From Streptomyces liangshanensis (GTDB lineage: Bacteria > Actinomycetota > Actinomycetes > Streptomycetales > Streptomycetaceae): a DNA stretch of 64,000 nucleotides. Shown one piece after another: positions 18,724 to 27,127 of the stretch. Position numbers and translations under genes: made by a program. Location of the stretch: contig NZ_CP050177.1 of NCBI RefSeq assembly GCF_011694815.1, positions 3,975,001 to 4,039,000 of the forward strand, read 5' to 3'. The stretch's first letter is position 1, and each line of letters starts with the position of its first letter. The notes under the pieces are model-generated. The model saw only the letters and a list, made by a program, of their open reading frames with translations. It was not told the origin of the DNA and made no database searches.

Positions 18724-19338
18724 ATGGCAGGCGAGACCGTCATCACGGTCGTCGGCAATCTCGTCGACGACCCCGAGCTGCGCTTCACCCCGTCCGGTGC
18801 GGCGGTCGCGAAGTTCCGTGTCGCGTCCACACCCCGCATCTTCGACCGGCAGACCAACGAGTGGAAGGACGGCGAAGGCCTGTTCCTCACCTGCTCGGTC
18901 TGGCGTCAGGCGGCGGAGAACGTCGCGGAGTCGCTCCAGCGCGGCATGCGCGTCGTCGTGCAGGGCCGGCTGAAGCAGCGGTCCTACGAGGACAACCAGG
19001 GCGTCAAGCGCACGGTCTACGAACTGGACGTCGAAGAAGTCGGCCCCAGCCTCAAGACCGCCACGGCCAAGGTCACCAAGACCACCGGTCGCGGCGGCCA
19101 GGGCCAGGGCCAGGGCGGCTACGGCGGCGGTGGCGGCGGCGGCCAGCAGGGCGGCGGCAGCTGGGGCGGCGGCTCCGGCGGCGGCAGCCAGGGCGGTGGC
19201 GGGGCTCCCGACGCCGACCCGTGGGCCACCAGCGCACCGGCGGGCGGCAGCCAGCCGCCCAGCGGCGGCGGGGGCAACGGCGGAGGCAGCTGGGGCGGAA
19301 GCTCCGGCGGCGGCTACTCGGACGAGCCCCCCTTCTAA
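18724..19338 (+). CDS. ssb: Single-stranded DNA-binding protein (SsbA type)
   Basis: 204 residues: OB fold at 1-112 ([37 protein letters not shown]), then a ~80-residue Gly/Gln-rich linker, and the acidic interaction tip DEPPF at the end. Known: binds ssDNA as a tetramer and recruits repair and replication enzymes through the tip. The linker is coded by GGC-rich repeats. Being in the rpsF operon links its expression to the damage-type promoter upstream. ATG 18724 has GAGAGG 6-8 bases before it. Confidence 0.97.
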   Translation: MAGETVITVVGNLVDDPELRFTPSGAAVAKFRVASTPRIFDRQTNEWKDGEGLFLTCSVWRQAAENVAESLQRGMRVVVQGRLKQRSYEDNQGVKRTVYELDVEEVGPSLKTATAKVTKTTGRGGQGQGQGGYGGGGGGGQQGGGSWGGGSGGGSQGGGGAPDADPWATSAPAGGSQPPSGGGGNGGGSWGGSSGGGYSDEPPF

Positions 19339-19384
19339 GGGCCCGGCTCGTTACCCCACTTCTTGATCAAAACAGGAGATACAC

Positions 19385-19621
19385 ATGGCGAAGCCGCCTG
19401 TGCGCAAGCCCAAGAAAAAGGTCTGCGCATTCTGCAAGGACAAGACCCAGTACGTGGACTACAAGGACACGAACATGCTGCGGAAGTTCATTTCCGACCG
19501 CGGCAAGATCCGTGCCCGCCGCGTCACCGGCAACTGCACGCAGCACCAGCGTGACGTCGCCACGGCCGTCAAGAACAGCCGTGAGATGGCGCTGCTGCCC
19601 TACACGTCCACCGCGCGATAA
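19385..19621 (+). CDS. rpsR: 30S ribosomal protein bS18 (zinc-type)
   Basis: 78 residues, [18 protein letters not shown]...GNCTQHQ. The CxxC pair at residues 14-17 plus a later Cys marks the zinc-binding (C+) form; streptomycetes usually carry a second Zur-controlled C-minus copy elsewhere. AGGAG precedes the ATG. It lies 46 bp after ssb and 18 bp before rplI. Confidence 0.97.
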   Translation: MAKPPVRKPKKKVCAFCKDKTQYVDYKDTNMLRKFISDRGKIRARRVTGNCTQHQRDVATAVKNSREMALLPYTSTAR

Positions 19622-19639
19622 GGGGAGGGTGACCGAATC

Positions 19640-20086
19640 ATGAAGATCATCCTCACTCACGAGGTCACCGGCCTCGGTGCCGCAGGCGACGTCGTCGAGG
19701 TCAAGGACGGCTACGCCCGCAACTACCTGGTCCCGCGCGGTTTCGCGATCCGCTGGACCAAGGGTGGCGAGAAGGACGTCGCGCAGATCCGGCGCGCACG
19801 CAAGATCCACGAAATCGCGACCATCGAGCAGGCCAACGAGATCAAGGCCCGCCTCGAAGGCGTCAAGGTGCGTCTGGCCGTCCGCTCCGGCGACGCCGGC
19901 CGCCTCTTCGGCTCCGTCACCCCCGCCGACCTCGCCTCGGCGATCAAGTCGGCCGGCGGCCCGGACGTCGACAAGCGCCGCATCGAACTCGGAGCGCCGA
20001 TCAAGACCCTGGGCTCGCACCAGGTGTCCGTGCGTCTGCACCCCGAGGTCGCCGCGAAGCTCGGCATCGAGGTCATCGCCGCGTAA
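19640..20086 (+). CDS. rplI: 50S ribosomal protein bL9
   Basis: 148 residues, full length: N-terminal [34 protein letters not shown], long connecting helix, and C-terminal RNA-binding domain ending [18 protein letters not shown]. Ribosome site GGGGAGG upstream of ATG 19640. Last gene of the operon; a 15-bp stem terminator follows after 37 bp. Confidence 0.98.
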   Translation: MKIILTHEVTGLGAAGDVVEVKDGYARNYLVPRGFAIRWTKGGEKDVAQIRRARKIHEIATIEQANEIKARLEGVKVRLAVRSGDAGRLFGSVTPADLASAIKSAGGPDVDKRRIELGAPIKTLGSHQVSVRLHPEVAAKLGIEVIAA

Positions 20087-20123
20087 CCGCAGCGCTCGAC
20101 CGAGCACGCTCCACCACGCAACA

Positions 20124-20158
20124 AGAGGGCCGCATCCCACCCGGGGATGCGGCCCTCT
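20124..20158 (+). terminator. Terminator of the rpsF-rplI operon
   Basis: Perfect 15-bp stem AGAGGGCCGCATCCC / GGGATGCGGCCCTCT with a 5-base loop, 37 bp past the rplI stop. Confidence 0.9.
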
Positions 20159-20181
20159 CGCCATTCCACGACCCCACGCGA

Positions 20182-20197
20182 TGTTTCACGTGAAACC
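20182..20197. other. parS: parS site 3
   Basis: TGTTTCACGTGAAACC: 15 of 16 match to the ParB site; intact 14-bp core. Lies between the rplI terminator and the convergent MATE gene, outside coding sequence. Confidence 0.93.
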
Positions 20198-20276
20198 GGA
20201 CATCTCGCAGCCGTACGTCAGCGCCTTGCCTCACTGCGGCACGTCACCGCGTCGCACCCGCCACCTCGTACACCCG

Positions 20277-21614
20277 TCACCGCGTCGCGCCCGTCACCAA
20301 CCACCGGCCCGACCGCGCCCGCACCCACAACGTCACCAACCGCACCGCCATCATCAGACCCATCGCCCACCACAACGCCGTCAACCCCCCACCCCACGAC
20401 GGCACCCCCCACGCCACCGGCGCGAACACCGCCAACGTCACCACCATCGCCCCCGCCAGATACCGACCGTCCCCCGCCCCCATCAACACCCCGTCCAACA
20501 CGAACACCACCCCCGAGACCGGCTGCGACACCGCCACCACCAACAACGCCGGCACCAACGCGTCACGCACCACCTGATCCCCCGTGAACAACGGAACGAA
20601 CAACGGACGCGCCAACACGAGCACCACCCCGAACACCACCCCCGACACCACACCCCACTGCACCATCCGACGGCACGCCTCCCGCGCCCCCCGGACATCA
20701 CCCGCCCCCAGATACCGGCCGATGATCGCCTGCCCCGCGATCGCGATCGCGTCCAACGCGAAAGCCGTCAGACTCCACAGCGACAGAATGATCTGGTGCG
20801 CCGCGATGTCGGCATCACCCAGCCGCGCCGCCACCGCCGTGGCGATCAGCAACACCGCCCGGATCGACAACGTACGGACCAGCAACGGCACTCCGGCCTG
20901 CGCACCCGCCCGTATCCCCGCGGGATCGGGACGCAACGACGCGCCGTGCCGGCGCGCTCCCCGTACGACCACCACCAGGTAGACGGCCGCCATGCCGCAC
21001 TGCGCGATCACCGTGCCCCACGCGGACCCGGCGATCCCGAGCCCGAAGCCGTAGACGAACACCGCGTTGAGCGCCGCGTTGACGCCGAAGCCGCCGACGG
21101 CCACGTACAGCGGCGTCCTGGTGTCCTGGAGCCCCCGCAGCACCCCGGTGGCCGCCAGCACCACCAGCATGGCCGGGATGCCGAGGCTGGAGATGCGCAG
21201 ATACGTGACGGCGTACGGCGCCGCGGTGTCGGAGGCCCCGAACAGGCCGACGAGCCACGGGGCGGTCGGCAGGGTGACGGCGATGACCGCGACGCCGAGG
21301 AGGAGCGCCAACCAGATGCCGTCCAGGCCCTGCTGGATCGCGGCCCGGAAATCGCCCGCGCCCACCCGCCGGGCGACGGCCGCGGTGGTGGCGTAGGCGA
21401 GGAAGACGAAGACGCTCACGGCGGTCGTCAGGAGGGCCGCCGCGATCGCCAGTCCGGCGAGCTGACTCGTGCCCAGATGGCCGATGATCGCGCTGTCGAC
21501 CATCACGAAGAGCGGTTCGGCGACGAGCGCGCCGAACGCGGGGACGGCGAGGGCGACGATCTCGCGGTCGTGCCGGCGGCGGGTCGCCTTGGCTGCCAGG
21601 GGGGCCTGTGTCAT
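20277..21614 (-). CDS. MATE family efflux transporter (DinF-like)
   Basis: 445 residues with 12 hydrophobic segments. MATE features include EIVALAVPAFGALVAEPLFVMVDSAIIGHLG at the N-terminus and the symmetric second half starting near residue 235. DinF-branch MATE exporters use ion gradients to expel cationic compounds and have been tied to oxidative and DNA-damage stress in other bacteria. ATG 21614 has no strong ribosome site; an inverted repeat lies 36 bp upstream. It is the only minus-strand gene inside the replication/ribosome cluster and is divergent from dnaB. Confidence 0.92.
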   Translation of the reverse strand: MTQAPLAAKATRRRHDREIVALAVPAFGALVAEPLFVMVDSAIIGHLGTSQLAGLAIAAALLTTAVSVFVFLAYATTAAVARRVGAGDFRAAIQQGLDGIWLALLLGVAVIAVTLPTAPWLVGLFGASDTAAPYAVTYLRISSLGIPAMLVVLAATGVLRGLQDTRTPLYVAVGGFGVNAALNAVFVYGFGLGIAGSAWGTVIAQCGMAAVYLVVVVRGARRHGASLRPDPAGIRAGAQAGVPLLVRTLSIRAVLLIATAVAARLGDADIAAHQIILSLWSLTAFALDAIAIAGQAIIGRYLGAGDVRGAREACRRMVQWGVVSGVVFGVVLVLARPLFVPLFTGDQVVRDALVPALLVVAVSQPVSGVVFVLDGVLMGAGDGRYLAGAMVVTLAVFAPVAWGVPSWGGGLTALWWAMGLMMAVRLVTLWVRARSGRWLVTGATR

Positions 21615-21649
21615 GCGCTCAATCTAATCTTCCACAGGTAAGAGACGCA

Positions 21650-21666
21650 AAGGATCTGCGATCCTT
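21650..21666. promoter_or_regulatory. Inverted repeat between the MATE gene and dnaB
   Basis: AAGGATC tgc GATCCTT, perfect 7-bp arms. Located 36 bp upstream of the MATE start; could be an operator or a small hairpin. No family assignment. Confidence 0.45.
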
Positions 21667-21801
21667 ACTTCGCGCGGGTTCCGGGGCGCGGTCCTGCGTC
21701 GTTTGTTCTGATCTTGGTCCAGTCGGGAAAGTTTTTCTCCCCCACAGCCGGTGGACGGAAAAAGCCCAGGTCAGGGTGGTCGCCAAAGGGTCTTTATGAT
21801 T

Positions 21802-21890
21802 TTGTCCACAGCGCTGTCCCCCGGTCCGTACACAGGATCGGGGGAGTTCTCCACAGCATCTGGTCTCTCGTCCACATGGCCTGTGGATAA
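21802..21890. promoter_or_regulatory. DnaA-box cluster upstream of dnaB
   Basis: Four 9-mers: TTGTCCACA (21802-21810, the Streptomyces consensus box), TTCTCCACA (21847-21855), TCGTCCACA (21868-21876), and TTATCCACA on the minus strand (21882-21890, the strong E. coli box). They lie 79-167 bp before the dnaB promoter motif. Known: DnaA binds these and can regulate genes or be titrated by clusters. Confidence 0.75.
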
Positions 21891-21968
21891 CAAGATTGGC
21901 TGACGTCGCCGGCGGGCCTACCGTGGACCGGCGTCCGACGCGCCGGAACCGGAGTCAGGCCTCTCGTT

Positions 21969-21991
21969 TTGTCAGTGTCGTGCCGTAGAAA
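21969..21991 (+). promoter_or_regulatory. PafBC / RecA-NDp-like promoter for dnaB
   Basis: TTGTCAGTG (21969-21977), 8 bases, TAGAAA (21986-21991). Matches TTGTCRGTG-N8-TANNNT except for the last base of the -10. Leader to the GTG start would be about 40 nt. Confidence 0.6.
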
Positions 21992-22036
21992 GAGTGGCAC
22001 GGCGAGGTCCGCTGAGCGGACGTGAGGAGGTGGCCG

Positions 22037-23515
22037 GTGTCCATTCCCGAGCCATTGGACGACCCCTGGACCGATACCGGTCCCAGTGACCGTCTGCCTG
22101 TCTCCCGGCAGCGCCGTAGCGAGGGCCGGGGCCGTGAGGAGCAGCACGAGCGCGGTCGCGACGACAGCGCGTGGGACGGCGGATCGACCGGGTTCGAGCG
22201 GGTGCCCCCGCAGGATCTGGATGCCGAGCAGTCGGTCCTGGGCGGCATGTTGCTGTCCAAGGACGCGATCGCGGATGTCGTGGAGATCATCAAGGGGCAC
22301 GACTTCTACCGGCCGGCGCACGAGACGGTCTTCCAGGCGATCCTCGACCTGTACGCGAAGGGGGAGCCGGCCGACCCGATCACGGTGGCGGCGGAGCTCA
22401 CCAAGCGGGGTGAGATCACGCGGGTCGGCGGTGCGTCGTATCTTCACACGCTCGTCCAGTCGGTGCCGAGCGCGGCGAACGCCTCGTACTACGCGGAGAT
22501 CGTCCATGAGCGGGCGGTGCTGCGGCGGCTCGTCGAGGCGGGCACGAAGATCACGCAGATGGGATACGCGGCGGACGGGGATGTCGACGAGATCGTGAAC
22601 TCCGCGCAGGCGGAGATCTACGCGGTCACCGAGCAGCGGACGAGTGAGGACTATCTGCCGCTGGGCGACATCATGGAGGGCGCGCTCGACGAGATCGAGG
22701 CGATCGGTTCGCGCAGCGGTGAGATGACGGGGGTGCCGACGGGGTTCACGGACTTCGATTCGCTGACGAACGGTCTGCATCCGGGTCAGATGATCGTCAT
22801 CGCGGCTCGTCCCGCGATGGGTAAGTCGACGCTGGCGCTGGACTTCGCGCGGGCGGCGTCGATCAAGAACAATCTGCCGAGTGTGATCTTCTCGCTGGAG
22901 ATGGGGCGGAACGAGATCGCGATGCGTCTGTTGTCGGCGGAGGCGCGGGTGGCGTTGCACCACATGCGGTCGGGGACGATGACGGACGAGGACTGGACGC
23001 GGTTGGCGCGGCGGATGCCGGACGTGTCGCAGGCACCGCTGTACATCGATGATTCGCCGAACCTGTCGATGATGGAGATCCGGGCGAAGTGCCGCCGTCT
23101 GAAGCAGCGCAACGATCTGCGCCTGGTGGTGATCGACTATTTGCAGCTGATGCAGTCGGGCGGTTCGAAGCGGGCGGAGAGCCGCCAGCAGGAGGTCTCG
23201 GACATGTCGCGAAACCTGAAGCTGCTGGCGAAGGAGCTGGCGGTGCCGGTGATCGCGTTGTCGCAGCTGAACCGTGGTCCCGAGCAGCGGACGGACAAGA
23301 AGCCGATGGTGTCGGACCTGCGTGAGTCGGGGTCGATCGAGCAGGACGCGGACATGGTGATCCTGTTGCACAGGGAGGACGCGTACGAGAAGGAGTCACC
23401 CCGCGCGGGCGAGGCGGACCTGATCGTGGCGAAGCACCGTAACGGCCCGACGGCAACGATCACGGTGGCGTTCCAGGGCCACTACTCGCGCTTCGTGGAC
23501 ATGGCCCAGACCTGA
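22037..23515 (+). CDS. dnaB: Replicative DNA helicase DnaB
   Basis: 492 residues from GTG 22037, chosen because GAGGAGGTGG lies 4-13 bases upstream; an in-frame GTG at 22022 would overlap that site. An N-terminal disordered acidic/Arg segment (1-52) precedes the DnaB N-domain (VPPQDLDAEQSVLGGMLLS). RecA-like motor: ARPAMGKSTLALDFA (Walker A near 258), RLVVIDYLQLM (Walker B), and SQLNRGPEQRTDKKPMVSDLRESGSIEQDAD. No intein is present. It unwinds DNA ahead of the replisome as a hexamer. The promoter region combines DnaA boxes and a damage-type promoter. Confidence 0.97.
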   Translation: MSIPEPLDDPWTDTGPSDRLPVSRQRRSEGRGREEQHERGRDDSAWDGGSTGFERVPPQDLDAEQSVLGGMLLSKDAIADVVEIIKGHDFYRPAHETVFQAILDLYAKGEPADPITVAAELTKRGEITRVGGASYLHTLVQSVPSAANASYYAEIVHERAVLRRLVEAGTKITQMGYAADGDVDEIVNSAQAEIYAVTEQRTSEDYLPLGDIMEGALDEIEAIGSRSGEMTGVPTGFTDFDSLTNGLHPGQMIVIAARPAMGKSTLALDFARAASIKNNLPSVIFSLEMGRNEIAMRLLSAEARVALHHMRSGTMTDEDWTRLARRMPDVSQAPLYIDDSPNLSMMEIRAKCRRLKQRNDLRLVVIDYLQLMQSGGSKRAESRQQEVSDMSRNLKLLAKELAVPVIALSQLNRGPEQRTDKKPMVSDLRESGSIEQDADMVILLHREDAYEKESPRAGEADLIVAKHRNGPTATITVAFQGHYSRFVDMAQT

Positions 23516-23551
23516 GCCGGCTCGCCCTTCCGAGCTATTGGCCGGTCTTGT

Positions 23552-23872
23552 TTGATCGGTTGGATCGTGGCGCGGGGTGTTGATCCTGTCCGGGCGCGCT
23601 TTGCCGGGACGCATGCCTCGTGGACCTCGGAGGAGGCCGGGACGGAGGACCTATTGGTCAGCCTGGCCGACAAGATCTGGAAGAACAGGCGGGTCGCCGA
23701 GCTCGAGGATCTTGTGGTGGCCAGGCTCGCGGCGGCGAGTGGGAGGCCGGGTTGGGAGGAGTTCCTGGACCTGGACAGCGTGCTCGCGCGCATCGGTGAC
23801 CAGGCCGATGAGCGCCTCGCGTTCCAGATGTCCTACTCGACGGCCGCGAGCGGCCCCGTGACGAACGGTTGA
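23552..23872 (+). pseudogene. Remnant of an HD-domain phosphohydrolase-like gene
   Basis: A 106-codon frame; from about residue 30 (TEDLLVSLADKIWKNRRVAELEDLVVARLA) it resembles the C-terminal part of streptomycete HD-domain hydrolases of 170-200 residues. The N-terminal half with the metal-binding HD motif is absent, and no ribosome site precedes the frame. It follows dnaB by 36 bp. Most likely a decayed 3' fragment; a short functional protein cannot be excluded. Confidence 0.6.
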
Positions 23873-23900
23873 TCGGTCGGGGTGGGGCGCGCGTTCGCCG

Positions 23901-24278
23901 TCAGTCCTGGGCGCGTTCCGCCGCGCTGCGTTCCACGTCGAATTCGTTGCCTTCGATGTCGGCGAGGGTGACCCAGCCTTTGCCGTCGGGGCGGCGGTGG
24001 TCGGCGAGGAGGGTGGCGCCGAGGGCGAGGAGGCGGTCGACCTCTTCGTCGCGGGTGCGGTCCTGGGGCTGGATGTCGAGGTGGACGCGGTTCTTGGTGG
24101 TCTTGGGGTCGGGGACCTGGATGAAGAGGATTCCGGTGCCTGGGGTGGTGACGAGTACTTCGGGGTCGCCGGGGTGGTCGTCCTCGCCGACGGTGCTGCC
24201 GAGGATCTGGGCCCAGAAGGTGGCGAGGGTGTAGGGGTCGGCGCTGTCGACGGTGATGTGGCGTACGAGTGAGGTCAT
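23901..24278 (-). CDS. VOC (glyoxalase/bleomycin-resistance) family protein
   Basis: 125 residues from ATG 24278; another ATG at 24296 would add six. A single-chain VOC fold: MTSLVRHITVDSADPYTLATFW, then NRVHLDIQPQDRTRDEEVDRLLALGATLL and WVTLADIEGNEFDV. His and Glu of these segments are the usual metal ligands. Substrate unknown; many such proteins are small dioxygenase-like or resistance proteins. Confidence 0.85.
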   Translation of the reverse strand: MTSLVRHITVDSADPYTLATFWAQILGSTVGEDDHPGDPEVLVTTPGTGILFIQVPDPKTTKNRVHLDIQPQDRTRDEEVDRLLALGATLLADHRRPDGKGWVTLADIEGNEFDVERSAAERAQD

Positions 24279-24403
24279 GGGCGTCACTCTCTTCATGGTG
24301 GTGGCGGGTGTCCACCGGGTTTTCGGAGTAACGCCAGGGCTGTGGGCGGGAGTCGCGGGGGAATGAGGTCGACCGGGCGGCCCGGTGCAGGTAGATGTGG
24401 TCC

Positions 24404-25801
24404 ATGACCTCTCCTGCTGAAGATCAGTTGCCCGAAGATCTGCTGCCCGCCACGCGGCGTGCCTTGTTCCGTCGTATCGCTGTCGCCCAGGCCGAGGGGC
24501 GGGTGCCGTCGGTGGTCGGGGCCGTGGTGCGGGACGGGCGGCTGGTGTGGACGGGTGCGCGTAGCTGTGTGGACGGGCATGCGCCGGACGCGGACACGCA
24601 GTACCGGATCGGGTCGATCACCAAGACGTTCACGGCGGTGCTGGTGATGCGGCTGCGGGACGAGGGGTTGCTCGATCTCGCGGACCCGCTGGAGAGGCAT
24701 CTTCCGGGTACGGGGGTGGGCGACTCCACGATCTTCCAGTTGTTGGGGCACAGCGCGGGTCTCGCCGCCGAGGCGCCGGGCCTGTGGTGGGAGCGGACGC
24801 CGGGGACGCTTCGTCCGACGCTCGCCGACGTGCTGGGCGAGGGGCCGCTGTTGCACACGCCGGGGCGGCGTCATCACTACTCCAACCCCGGTTACACGCT
24901 GCTCGGTTCGCTCATCGAGGCGAAGCGGGGCGCGCCGTGGGAGGAGGTGTTGCGGCGTGAGGTCCTGGAGCCGTTGTCGCTGGACCGTACGACCGCTCAG
25001 CCGGTCGCTCCCCATGCGGGTGCCTGGGCGGTGCATCCCTGGGCGGACGTGATGCTTCCCGAGCCGGCGGTGGACCTCGGGCTGATGGCGTCGGCGGGTC
25101 AGCTGTGGTCGACCGCGGCGGACCTCTGCCGGTTCGCGGTGTTCCTCGCGGAGGGGGACGACCGGGTGCTGTGCGCGGCGTCGGTACGGGAGATGGCGGT
25201 GCCGGCCGCGCCGCCGGACCCGCAGGACGCTGTCGGTGGTTACGGTCTCGGGCTCCAGTTGGTCCGCAGGGACGGCCGGGCTCTGGTGGGGCACACGGGC
25301 TCGCTGCCGGGCTTCCTGGCCGGTCTGTGGGTGAGTGTGGCGGACGGGGTGGCCGCGGTCGCGTTGGGCAATGCCACCGGGGCGCCGTCGATCGGCTGGC
25401 TGGGGGCCGAACTCATCGCGATCGTGGCGGATGCCGAGCCCCGGATCCCGGAGCCGTGGCGGCCGCTTCCTGAGGTCGACCCGGCGCTGCTGGAGCTGAC
25501 CGGGCCCTGGTACTGGGGGACCCAGGCGATGACGCTGAAGCTGGCGGCGGACGGCGGGGTGGAGTTGCATCCGCTGCGCGGCCCCGGCCGAGGTTCCCGC
25601 TTCGAGGCCCGGCCGGGCGGCGGTTGGACGGGGCTCGACGGGTACTACGCGGGCGAGATCCTGCGGGTGGTGCGGCGGGCCGACGGGTCGGTGCGCCACC
25701 TCGACCTCGGGTCGTTCGTCTTCACCCGGGAGCCGTACGACCCGGAGGGGGACGTGCCGGGCGGTGTGGACGCGGAGGGGTGGCGTGGCCTCGCACCGTG
25801 A
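24404..25801 (+). CDS. Serine hydrolase of the class C beta-lactamase / DD-peptidase fold
   Basis: 465 residues from ATG 24404 (in-frame GTG/ATG codons up to 24395 are alternatives). Motifs of the beta-lactamase family: SITK (Ser 71, Lys 74), YSN in HHYSNPGYTLLGS near 163, and HTG in LVGHTGSLPGF near 287. A C-terminal ~110-residue extension (from about PLPEVDPALLELTGPWYWG) looks like the small beta-barrel found in related peptidases. No signal peptide, so probably cytoplasmic; function may be an esterase or D-aminopeptidase rather than antibiotic resistance. A bidirectional terminator follows. Confidence 0.88.
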   Translation: MTSPAEDQLPEDLLPATRRALFRRIAVAQAEGRVPSVVGAVVRDGRLVWTGARSCVDGHAPDADTQYRIGSITKTFTAVLVMRLRDEGLLDLADPLERHLPGTGVGDSTIFQLLGHSAGLAAEAPGLWWERTPGTLRPTLADVLGEGPLLHTPGRRHHYSNPGYTLLGSLIEAKRGAPWEEVLRREVLEPLSLDRTTAQPVAPHAGAWAVHPWADVMLPEPAVDLGLMASAGQLWSTAADLCRFAVFLAEGDDRVLCAASVREMAVPAAPPDPQDAVGGYGLGLQLVRRDGRALVGHTGSLPGFLAGLWVSVADGVAAVALGNATGAPSIGWLGAELIAIVADAEPRIPEPWRPLPEVDPALLELTGPWYWGTQAMTLKLAADGGVELHPLRGPGRGSRFEARPGGGWTGLDGYYAGEILRVVRRADGSVRHLDLGSFVFTREPYDPEGDVPGGVDAEGWRGLAP

Positions 25802-25815
25802 GGCGGCCGATCGGA

Positions 25816-25831
25816 TGTTTCACGTGAAACC
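25816..25831. other. parS: parS site 4
   Basis: TGTTTCACGTGAAACC, 15 of 16. It lies 14 bp downstream of the serine hydrolase stop; its context GTGAAACCGGACAT resembles that of site 3. Confidence 0.93.
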
Positions 25832-25866
25832 GGACATGCCGCCCGTTTGATCGGGCGCGTGCCCGA

Positions 25867-25907
25867 CGGGCCCGGAGCCGCCTGGGTCGCTGGCGGCTTC
25901 GGGCCCG
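25867..25907. terminator. Bidirectional hairpin between convergent genes
   Basis: 16-bp stem CGGGCCCGGAGCCGCC / GGCGGCTTCGGGCCCG with one G-T pair and a 9-base loop, between the serine hydrolase (ends 25801) and the Mrr-like gene (ends 25958). Confidence 0.85.
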
Positions 25908-25957
25908 ATCCCGTAGTGCCGTGTACCGCGCCGGGCAGGCCTGGGGCGTGTCCGGCG

Positions 25958-27010
25958 CTAGTTCCGGAGCACTTGGAGTGCCGCCCCGGTGTTCCATGAC
26001 TCCAGCAGACCGCGGTGGACCGCCGTCACGTCGTGCCGGGTCGCCAGGAGCAGTGCGTCCCGGGTGAACGGGCAGGTGGCGACCAGGAGCGCGATGTCGG
26101 CCTTGTACTCCAGCTTGGCCATGCCGACGAACTGCTGCACGTCGCCGCTCGTGATGGTCGCGGCGGGCGTACGGGACTTGCACTGCACGACGACGCGGCG
26201 GCCGTCCGGCGTATAGGCGACGATGTCGGCGCCCGTGTCGCCGTGGCCGCCGGTCACCGTGACGCGGTCGCAGCCGTCGCGCCGGCACAGCCACGCGATG
26301 TGCTGTTCGAATTGCCGGGGGTTCATCGCGTCGAGCGCGCCCATCGACCCGGCGGCCTCCCGTTCCCGCAGGACGCGGCGGAGCCGGGTGACTTCGGCGT
26401 CGAGCGCTTCGATGCGGCCGCGGTGTTCGCTGTCGTTCCGGATGGCGACGTCGAGGAGCGGGACCACCGTCCGGCCGATCGTGGTGCGGACCGCGTCCTC
26501 GGCGATCCGTGTCACGTCCGCGTCGACGCGCGTGGCCAGGTGGCGGACGAGGGCCTCGGAGATCCGCTCGTCGACCCACTCGGTCAGCCTGTGGAAAAGG
26601 TTGTCCACAGGTTCGCGGCGGCCGCTTTCCTCGTGGTCGAGGAGGTACGTACGCACCTGACGTGCGACAACGCTCTCGCGCAGGAGCATCGCGGTGTTGA
26701 GGACGGCCCGCCGGGAGAAGACTCCGAGGGACCGGCTGCGGGACTTGATCCCACAGACTTGCTTGAAGCAATGCAGTTGCTCGCCCTTGAGGACGCGGTA
26801 TCCGTTGGACTCGATCTCTTCGCGGTGATCATGGATGACGGCCCAGATCACGGTCTCCCCGACCTCGAAGTAGGTGGCGACGTCCTTCGTGGTGGCGTGG
26901 AGGCCGTCCGGGGAGAGGGTCAGTTGTTTGACCTTGTCGAGGACTTCGTCGCGTTCCGCGACGCTCGCGCGCAGGGTCTTCGATTCGGTCAGCGCTATCT
27001 CGTCGAGCAT
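25958..27010 (-). CDS. Mrr-like restriction endonuclease with N-terminal DNA-binding-like domain
   Basis: 350 residues from ATG 27010 (MLDEIALTESKTLRASVAER); the frame extends to 27073 without a better start. N-terminal ~125 residues (TTKDVATYFEVGETVIWAVI, FSRRAVLNTAMLLRESVVARQV) resemble phage antirepressor-type DNA-binding modules. A helical/coiled region follows (~130-235). The C-terminal Mrr_cat domain (~240-345) shows MNPRQFEQHIAWLCRRDGCD, GADIVAY and VVVQCKS, the D-QxK nuclease signature. Family enzymes cut modified or foreign DNA. It stands alone: no methyltransferase neighbour, consistent with a type IV-like, modification-dependent nuclease (inference). The gene contains two facing DnaA-box-like 9-mers. 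Confidence 0.8.
   Translation of the reverse strand: MLDEIALTESKTLRASVAERDEVLDKVKQLTLSPDGLHATTKDVATYFEVGETVIWAVIHDHREEIESNGYRVLKGEQLHCFKQVCGIKSRSRSLGVFSRRAVLNTAMLLRESVVARQVRTYLLDHEESGRREPVDNLFHRLTEWVDERISEALVRHLATRVDADVTRIAEDAVRTTIGRTVVPLLDVAIRNDSEHRGRIEALDAEVTRLRRVLREREAAGSMGALDAMNPRQFEQHIAWLCRRDGCDRVTVTGGHGDTGADIVAYTPDGRRVVVQCKSRTPAATITSGDVQQFVGMAKLEYKADIALLVATCPFTRDALLLATRHDVTAVHRGLLESWNTGAALQVLRN
26590..26609. promoter_or_regulatory. Facing pair of DnaA-box-like sequences inside the Mrr-like gene
   Basis: TGTGGAAAA (26590-26598, TTTTCCACA on the minus strand) and TTGTCCACA (26601-26609), separated by 2 bp in inverted orientation. The second is an exact Streptomyces consensus box. Confidence 0.5.
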
Positions 27011-27127
27011 GTGGGGGTCCGTCTCCTCCTGGGCCGGGTGGCCCGTTCGAGTCGGGGGACCTCGTCCGTACACATGACCGTCCCCCTTGCCGGGGGCAAC
27101 GAGACGAATCGGAAAAGGGTGCGGTTT

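Noticed and set aside
19677..21641. Plus-strand frame through rplI and the MATE region
   Set aside because: His/Pro/Arg-rich shadow; real genes are rplI and the minus-strand exporter.
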